DNA from: Fimbriimonas ginsengisoli Gsoil 348
GTDB lineage: Bacteria; Armatimonadota; Fimbriimonadia; Fimbriimonadales; Fimbriimonadaceae
Direction of reading: 5' to 3'
Assembly (NCBI GenBank): GCA_945881865.1
Contig: CAMCVK010000006.1
Location: 62,001-126,000 of the forward strand
DNA length: 64,000 bases
Below are positions 59,300-64,000 of the stretch, one piece after another. Within the stretch, counting starts at the first letter, position 1; every line of letters begins with the position of its first letter. Below the pieces are notes generated by a model. It worked only from the letters and a program-made list of their open reading frames with translations, was not told where the DNA came from and did no database searches. The position numbers and the translations under genes were made by a program.

Positions 59300-60297
59300 G
59301 CTCGGGCGGCGAAGGGTCCCAGTTGCTCTGGCCTTTCGCCAGAAACTGCCATCTCGACGGCAAGCTCGGCCAGCCGGATGGCGTACTTGAACCCGTGGCC
59401 GCTGCACGCGCTGATGAGCAGCACGTTCCTGTCGTCGGGATGCCAGTCGATCCAGAATTGGCCGTCCGGAGTGTTCGTGTAGCGGCAAACTTCGCTCCGG
59501 TAGGCCGGGCCTAAACCGGGGAGCAAGGCATTTGCGGCGGCATCCAGCTTCGGCGCGAGCAGCAACGCCTCCTCCCGCGTGCCGGGCCCAGCGAAGTGGC
59601 TTCCTACCTTTACACCGTCCTCGAACGGGGTCCGAGGGAAGCCGTAGATGAATATCTCGCCCGCGTCTTGGGCGAAGATCGGCATTGCTTCGTGCTCGGA
59701 TAACGCCGCGTACCACCGCACCAATTGGTAGCTGACCGTGAGCGGCAAGAAGGGAAACAGCGTTGCCATCGCCGGTCCGGCGGCGTAGATCACCCGGTCG
59801 AAGCCCGTCAAAACATCGGACGCCGACGCGACCTCGACCAGCAGCCCATTTGCGACGGCCCGTTCCCGCAGCGCCAAAACGGCAACGTCGGAAGCCAAGT
59901 ACCCCGCCGTCTTCTCGAACGCCCACCGGTGGCCGGATGGAACGCGAAATCCGGGCCGGTCGCCGACCCCGGTTTCCAAACCAACCGCGTTCGAGCTCGC
60001 GACCCGCTCGCTGCCGGTGATCAAGGCGCTTTCCGGCGAGCCGATGTAGAGCCCGCCAACCGGATGGACGACATCGGGCCCCAAACCGCGCCAAAGCACC
60101 AGTGCCTCGGTCATCAGTCTCGCCAGTGGCTCGCCTTCAAACGCGGCCGTCCGGTAGATGCGCAACTTTCCGCGCGACGAACTTTGCTCGCCAAGCACTG
60201 GCGACGGTTCAAACAACGTCACTTGGTGGCCCCGTAACAAGGCCGCATCGGCGCAGGCCAGCCCATAAACGCCGCCGCCAACGACCGCGACATGCAT
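59296..60297 (-). CDS. FAD-dependent oxidoreductase (DAO family)
   Basis: A 333-residue flavoprotein resembling sarcosine or N-methyl amino acid oxidases. The FAD motif VVGGGVYGLACADAALLRG opens the protein, the adenine-binding acid is in LFEPSP, and SSSRGKLRIYR is the histidine/arginine region of the family (the usual flavin-linking residue is not obvious). The C-terminal LISACSGHGFKYAI matches the family's GHGFKY motif. It is two bases after pfkA in the same direction, probably co-transcribed, with no clear pathway link. Confidence 0.88.
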   Translation of the reverse strand: MHVAVVGGGVYGLACADAALLRGHQVTLFEPSPVLGEQSSSRGKLRIYRTAAFEGEPLARLMTEALVLWRGLGPDVVHPVGGLYIGSPESALITGSERVASSNAVGLETGVGDRPGFRVPSGHRWAFEKTAGYLASDVAVLALRERAVANGLLVEVASASDVLTGFDRVIYAAGPAMATLFPFLPLTVSYQLVRWYAALSEHEAMPIFAQDAGEIFIYGFPRTPFEDGVKVGSHFAGPGTREEALLLAPKLDAAANALLPGLGPAYRSEVCRYTNTPDGQFWIDWHPDDRNVLLISACSGHGFKYAIRLAELAVEMAVSGERPEQLGPFAARA

Positions 60298-60299
60298 GG

Positions 60300-61262
60300 C
60301 TACTGCGCCATGACTTCGGCCAGAATCAGCCGGTCCGGGTCAATCTGCCGCTCGGTGGACAGCACGTAGCTGAGCGGATGCGAGACCAACTTCGTGCCTT
60401 CGACGCCGACCATCTCCCCCCGAAAACCGGAAATCAGTCGGTTTGCCGCCAACGCACCAAGCCGCAACGCCAGCACGCGGTCGAAGTTCGTGGGCGAGCC
60501 GCCGCGCTGCATGTGCCCCAGCACCACGTGCCGGGTATCGAAACCGGTGCTCTTGGAAATGAACTCGTTGACCTCGGAAGCCCGCGCGGCCCCTTCGGCC
60601 ACGATGATGATGGAGCTTCGTTTGCCCTTTGCCGCCGCCTCGCGTAGCCCCCGGCAGATGTCCAGCAGGGAGTAGGGAACTTCGGGCAGCAGAATCGCCT
60701 CAGCGCCGCCGCCGAGACCGGCCTCCAAAGCGATGAACCCATTTCGCCGACCCATGACCTCGATGACGAAGACGCGCTCGTGCGAGGTCGCGGTGTCGCG
60801 CACACGGTCGATGGCCGAAACCGCCGTGTTCACCGCCGTATCGAAGCCGATTGAGAAGTCGGTTCCAGCGATGTCGTTATCGATGCTTCCGGGCACGCCC
60901 ATCACCGGGTATTCGAACTCTTCGTGCAGCTTCATCGCGCCGGTAAGCGAGCCGTCGCCGCCGATGACCACTAGGCCCTCGCATCCGTTCTGCCGCAAAA
61001 CCTCCACCGCGCGCTGCCGACCTTCCAGCGTCATGAATCGCTTACTGCGGGCGGTACGGAGGATCGTGCCGCCGCGATCGATGATGCCGCCGACGCTGAG
61101 CGAAGTCATTTCGCGCATTTCGTCATGAATCAGCCCCTCGTAACCGTGGTCGAAACCCACGACGCTGTTGCCGCGGCCAAGCGCGGCTCGCACCACCGCC
61201 CGAAGGGCGGCGTTCATTCCGGGGGCATCGCCTCCGCTGGTAATCACTCCAATGCGTTTCAC
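60300..61262 (-). CDS. pfkA: ATP-dependent 6-phosphofructokinase
   Basis: The committed step of glycolysis. Motifs: ITSGGDAPGMNAALR at the N-terminus, VIGGDGSLTG (about 99-108), where the glycine after GGD is the mark of the ATP-using rather than PPi-using enzyme, and the active-site GVPGSIDNDIAGTD with D128. The conserved Thr of PGTIDND is Ser here. A length of 320 residues is standard. It leads the two-gene unit with the FAD oxidoreductase and is divergent from the CBS-DUF1385 gene 44 bases away. Confidence 0.95.
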   Translation of the reverse strand: MKRIGVITSGGDAPGMNAALRAVVRAALGRGNSVVGFDHGYEGLIHDEMREMTSLSVGGIIDRGGTILRTARSKRFMTLEGRQRAVEVLRQNGCEGLVVIGGDGSLTGAMKLHEEFEYPVMGVPGSIDNDIAGTDFSIGFDTAVNTAVSAIDRVRDTATSHERVFVIEVMGRRNGFIALEAGLGGGAEAILLPEVPYSLLDICRGLREAAAKGKRSSIIIVAEGAARASEVNEFISKSTGFDTRHVVLGHMQRGGSPTNFDRVLALRLGALAANRLISGFRGEMVGVEGTKLVSHPLSYVLSTERQIDPDRLILAEVMAQ

Positions 61263-61306
61263 GGCTAGACGGAAGATTATGCCGCGTTCGGCGTATCGTA
61301 TGGTCG

Positions 61307-62416
61307 GTGAGCGAATTGTTCCTACACCGGCCGGTGGCCGAATTTGCGCGTCCGACGCATTCGGTATCGGTCGAAGACTCGATCAAGCGGGCGGCGGCGC
61401 TGATGCGCGACAACGGCGATGCGCTGTTGCCGATTCTGGACGGCAACCGCCTGCAGGGCGTTTTGCTTCAAACGTCGCTGGTTTCGGCGCTGGCCGAGGG
61501 CCTCGAGCCCACGACGGCGACCGAGCGGCTGATGACCCCGGCGGCGACCGTGAAGGGGTACGCGTCGGCGGCGGAGTGCCTTCGGCGGTTCGAGGATTCG
61601 GGCCTCAGCACGCTGGTGGTGGTGGATGACTCGAACCATTTGCTGGGGCTGGTGAGTCCGGCCGACCTTTTTCCGCGCCCGGTGGCGCGTCCGCGTCCTG
61701 CCCAGCTCGGCGGAATGGCGACGCCGATGGGCGTCTATCTGACGACCGGTTCGGTTTCGGGCGGCGCGCCGAAGTGGGCGCTGGTGCTCACCGGCGCGAC
61801 CATGTTCACGCTGTTGCTGGCGGGGAAGTTCGTCGGCGATGCGCTTTTCCCTTGGATGTTGCGGCAACGGATTCCGTTTGATGTGGTCAACGGGGTGACC
61901 TCGCTCGTGACGTTGGGCATTTTCCTGCTTGGGCTTCGGCTATTGCCTTTGGCGGGAACGCATGGCGCGGAGCACCAGGTGGTGCATGCCGTGGAGCGCG
62001 GTGAGGACCTGACGCCCGAGGTCGTTGCGCGTATGCCCCGCGTGCATCCTCGGTGCGGCACGAATCTGGCGGCGGGGGCGACGCTGTTCCTCTCGGTAAT
62101 GAAGATTTCGTGGATCCCGGATATAGAACTTAGGGTGCTGCTGGGGGCGGTGGTGACGGCGACGCTATGGAAGCCGCTGGGAAGCGCGATGCAGCAGTAC
62201 GTGACGACGAAGCCGCCGAGCCGCGCGCAGATCGAGGGCGCGATTCGCAGCGCGGAGGACCTTTTGGGGAACTACGCGGCGAGTCGGCGGATGGTTGGCT
62301 CGCCCTGGCAACGGATCTGGCACAGCGGCGTGTTACACGTCATCACCGGCAGCCTCATCATGGCCGGCATCGTCTCGGTGATCGACTCGGTCTTCCACCT
62401 GAACTTGAACCTTTGA
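61307..62416 (+). CDS. CBS-pair and DUF1385 membrane fusion protein
   Basis: A 369-residue protein starting at GTG. Residues about 1-120 are a pair of CBS domains (FARPTHSVSVEDSIKRAAAL, LMTPAATVKGYASAAECLRR, DSNHLLGLVSPADLF), which sense adenosine nucleotides. The rest is a DUF1385-like membrane protein: hydrophobic segments (ALVLTGATMFTLLLAGK, GVTSLVTLGIFLLGLRLL), then the polar GTHGAEHQVVHAVERGED and HPRCGTNLAA, the family's conserved patches. Most DUF1385 proteins lack CBS domains, so a nucleotide-responsive form is suggested. Function of the family is unknown. Confidence 0.82.
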   Translation: MSELFLHRPVAEFARPTHSVSVEDSIKRAAALMRDNGDALLPILDGNRLQGVLLQTSLVSALAEGLEPTTATERLMTPAATVKGYASAAECLRRFEDSGLSTLVVVDDSNHLLGLVSPADLFPRPVARPRPAQLGGMATPMGVYLTTGSVSGGAPKWALVLTGATMFTLLLAGKFVGDALFPWMLRQRIPFDVVNGVTSLVTLGIFLLGLRLLPLAGTHGAEHQVVHAVERGEDLTPEVVARMPRVHPRCGTNLAAGATLFLSVMKISWIPDIELRVLLGAVVTATLWKPLGSAMQQYVTTKPPSRAQIEGAIRSAEDLLGNYAASRRMVGSPWQRIWHSGVLHVITGSLIMAGIVSVIDSVFHLNLNL

Positions 62417-62444
62417 GGAAAGTGCTTCTACCTAGTCTAACGTG

Positions 62445-64000
62445 TTACCGCCACAATGTCGTTTCTTCTCTAGAAGGACTCCCTGGGGCGTCATCTTTAA
62501 AAGAGCCATCAATGGGTTCCTTTTCGTCGGGTTGTGACAGAAGCGCGATGAGAGCCTCGGCTTCCGAAATCTGCTTCTCGAAGTATGGAGCGTACCGGGT
62601 CTGACCGTTCGTCTTGTAAACTTCCCAAGACCCGCGAAAGGCGGTCGCCGCTTCTGCGGCGAGGTTCGGGTTTGAGTCATGCCTGGCCAGGCGTAGAAGA
62701 ACGGTTCCCAGGTTATTCTGAGTCTGTGCCCACCGCGCAGGGAGTGACTCTCGAGTGAGAATCTCCGCAGAACGTCGGTAGGCCTCCACCGCCTCTCTAA
62801 GGAGATTCGAGTCGTTCGTCTGCTGCGACAACGTTCGCAGAACGTTGCCCATATTGTTTTGTGTCATCGCCCAGCCTGCTGGAAGCGACTCCCGGGTCAG
62901 CACTTCGAAGGCTTTTTGGAATGACTCCACCGCTTCTCGCAGAAGGGCGATGTTGTTCGTTCTCTCGCCCAAGTTCATGAGGACCAAGCCTAGGTTGTTG
63001 TGCGTTCCCGCCCACTCCGCCGGAAGCGATTCTTGGGTTCGCACTTCAAGGGCACTTCGAAATGCGGACGCCGCCGCCTGCAGCCGTTCCGGGTCGTTTG
63101 TCCGCTCGCCAAGCGCTCTAAGGACGTTCCCAAGATTGTTTTGCGTCTGGGCCCACTCAACCATTCCGGATTCACGGGTACGGACCGCGAGGGCACTTTG
63201 GTACGCGTCCATCGACTCCTGAAGAAGCTGCGGGTCGTTCGCCCGCTCCGACAACGTTCTCAGAACGGCCCCAAGGTTGTGCTGCGTCATCGCCCACTCC
63301 GCCGGGACGGATTCCCGAGTGCGAACTTGCAGGGCACTTCGGAAGGCTTCCGCCGCCGCCTGAAGCATTTCTGAGTCGTTCATCCTTTGGCCCAGGCGCT
63401 GGAGAACGATCCCAAGGTTGTCTTGAGTCCGAGCCCAGGACGTCGGATCAGATTCCCGGGTGCGAAGCTCGAGAGCACGTCGGTAGGCCGCCACCGCCAG
63501 CAATTGGAGGTCTCGCCCGGGCCTCTCTGCACCACCGTCTTGGATTGCATTAGCAATCACAAATAGGGTCCGACCGTCGTGTATCTCGCTCGTCAGTTGT
63601 AAGCCAGGAACACCAAACTTGGCCTCCAAGAGGCTAAGGCCATCGTTCCAGCGCGTTACCGCCTCCCCTCCAAGACCAGCTCGCCCTAGCGCATGCAAAG
63701 CCTCGGCGAATATCTCCCACGGAATCGACTCCCGGTTTCCGCTCCAATTCCGAAAGCGCGCAAAAGACGCGTTTGAAAGTCGCCTTGCATCGGAAACGGA
63801 TAACCCCGGTGCATCGCTCTCGGAAGCAAAATCCGGTTTACCAATCGTGTCCAGGACAGGCACTGCAGCAACTTCCACGACCGGCAGAAACCACGAGTAC
63901 AAATCGTATGCGACTTCTAGCAATGCCCGCCTCAAGCCCGGGGAGACCACCCAGAGTTGTCGTCCCCCGCTGGACGTCAGCGTCTCGCGGTTGTAGTTCA
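62445..64000 (-). CDS. Tetratricopeptide-repeat protein (5' end cut by window)
   Basis: A repeat protein whose frame is open to the right edge, with no stop seen, so the true start lies beyond the window. From about 63500 down to 62600 it has six to seven copies of a 47-residue TPR-like unit with the pattern NDxxLLxxAxxAFxSALxVR, then TRESxPxEWAxTQNNLGxVLRxL. DNA copies are 141 bases long and quite similar. The visible N-terminal part (before the repeats) includes hydrophobic LLEVAYDLYSWFLPVVEVAA and does not match a known domain. Such arrays occur in CHAT or NTPase-linked signalling proteins; the missing end would tell. Confidence 0.8.
   Translation of the reverse strand, partial: NYNRETLTSSGGRQLWVVSPGLRRALLEVAYDLYSWFLPVVEVAAVPVLDTIGKPDFASESDAPGLSVSDARRLSNASFARFRNWSGNRESIPWEIFAEALHALGRAGLGGEAVTRWNDGLSLLEAKFGVPGLQLTSEIHDGRTLFVIANAIQDGGAERPGRDLQLLAVAAYRRALELRTRESDPTSWARTQDNLGIVLQRLGQRMNDSEMLQAAAEAFRSALQVRTRESVPAEWAMTQHNLGAVLRTLSERANDPQLLQESMDAYQSALAVRTRESGMVEWAQTQNNLGNVLRALGERTNDPERLQAAASAFRSALEVRTQESLPAEWAGTHNNLGLVLMNLGERTNNIALLREAVESFQKAFEVLTRESLPAGWAMTQNNMGNVLRTLSQQTNDSNLLREAVEAYRRSAEILTRESLPARWAQTQNNLGTVLLRLARHDSNPNLAAEAATAFRGSWEVYKTNGQTRYAPYFEKQISEAEALIALLSQPDEKEPIDGSFKDDAPGSPSREETTLWR

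Overview
The window is high-GC, gene-dense bacterial chromosome with short intergenic gaps. I see no rRNA, tRNA, insertion sequence, CRISPR array or phage gene. The gene mix includes Tat-exported DUF1501/DUF1800 partners, PA14/ThuA/DUF1080 sugar-related proteins, two phytanoyl-CoA-dioxygenase-like proteins, tandem GYF_2 membrane proteins, GntR regulators with a LacI-type sensor domain, lipoproteins and a Phe-terminated possible outer-membrane barrel. This suggests a free-living diderm heterotroph such as Armatimonadota (Fimbriimonadia-like), or less likely Planctomycetota/Verrucomicrobiota. The placement is inference from gene content.

Layout. 1-6.8 kb: truncated amidase, secreted M28 peptidase, two GYF_2 membrane proteins, a RadD-like helicase and a PhyH oxygenase. 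6.8-15.4 kb: Tat alkaline phosphatase, K+ channel, a DUF1778/GNAT toxin-antitoxin pair, photolyase, a secreted protein behind a 5' hairpin, an unrecognised 650-residue protein and a second PhyH oxygenase. 14.6-23.3 kb: two minus-strand sets. One is a GntR/LacI regulator, a 1100-residue PA14/sugar-dehydrogenase-like/ThuA/DUF1080 protein and PhyH. The other is a membrane protein, DUF1800 and DUF1501. 23.4-31.7 kb: M48 peptidase, a secreted propeller-like protein with a tandem-hairpin terminator, sugar isomerase, QueE, a lipoprotein fusing polysaccharide deacetylase to phosphodiester glycosidase, and an orphan FecCD permease. 31.8-37 kb: aminotransferase, RNase III, a lower-GC stretch of small unknown genes amid palindromic intergenic repeats, and an MFS exporter.

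37.1-41.2 kb is the fatty acid cluster fabD-fabG-acpP-fabF, followed closely by a XerC/D recombinase. 41.2-47.4 kb: inverted palindromic repeats, GH1 beta-glucosidase, a free-standing PolX N-terminal module, MFS transporter, saccharopine-dehydrogenase-like enzyme, then rpsF-ssb-nuclease. The rpsF leader folds into a hairpin with a bulged CCG, the hallmark of the S6:S18 autoregulatory RNA; rpsR and rplI are absent from their usual place. 47.4-53.1 kb: a serine beta-lactamase-like protein that has lost its catalytic residues, YceI, a ribose-type ABC ATPase and binding protein without a permease, a SIMPL protein and a small GlsB-like membrane protein. 53.3-64 kb: FolE2, a lower-GC membrane protein of unknown function, PlsC, a GntR-SDR-reductase operon, an FAD oxidoreductase with phosphofructokinase, a CBS-DUF1385 fusion, and a TPR protein that runs off the window edge.

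I found no single obviously new multi-gene system. The best leads are the S6:S18 leader, the dead serine hydrolase coupled to YceI, the PolX head module, the CBS-DUF1385 and deacetylase-glycosidase fusions, the 650-residue orphan, the lower-GC membrane protein and the intergenic repeat families.
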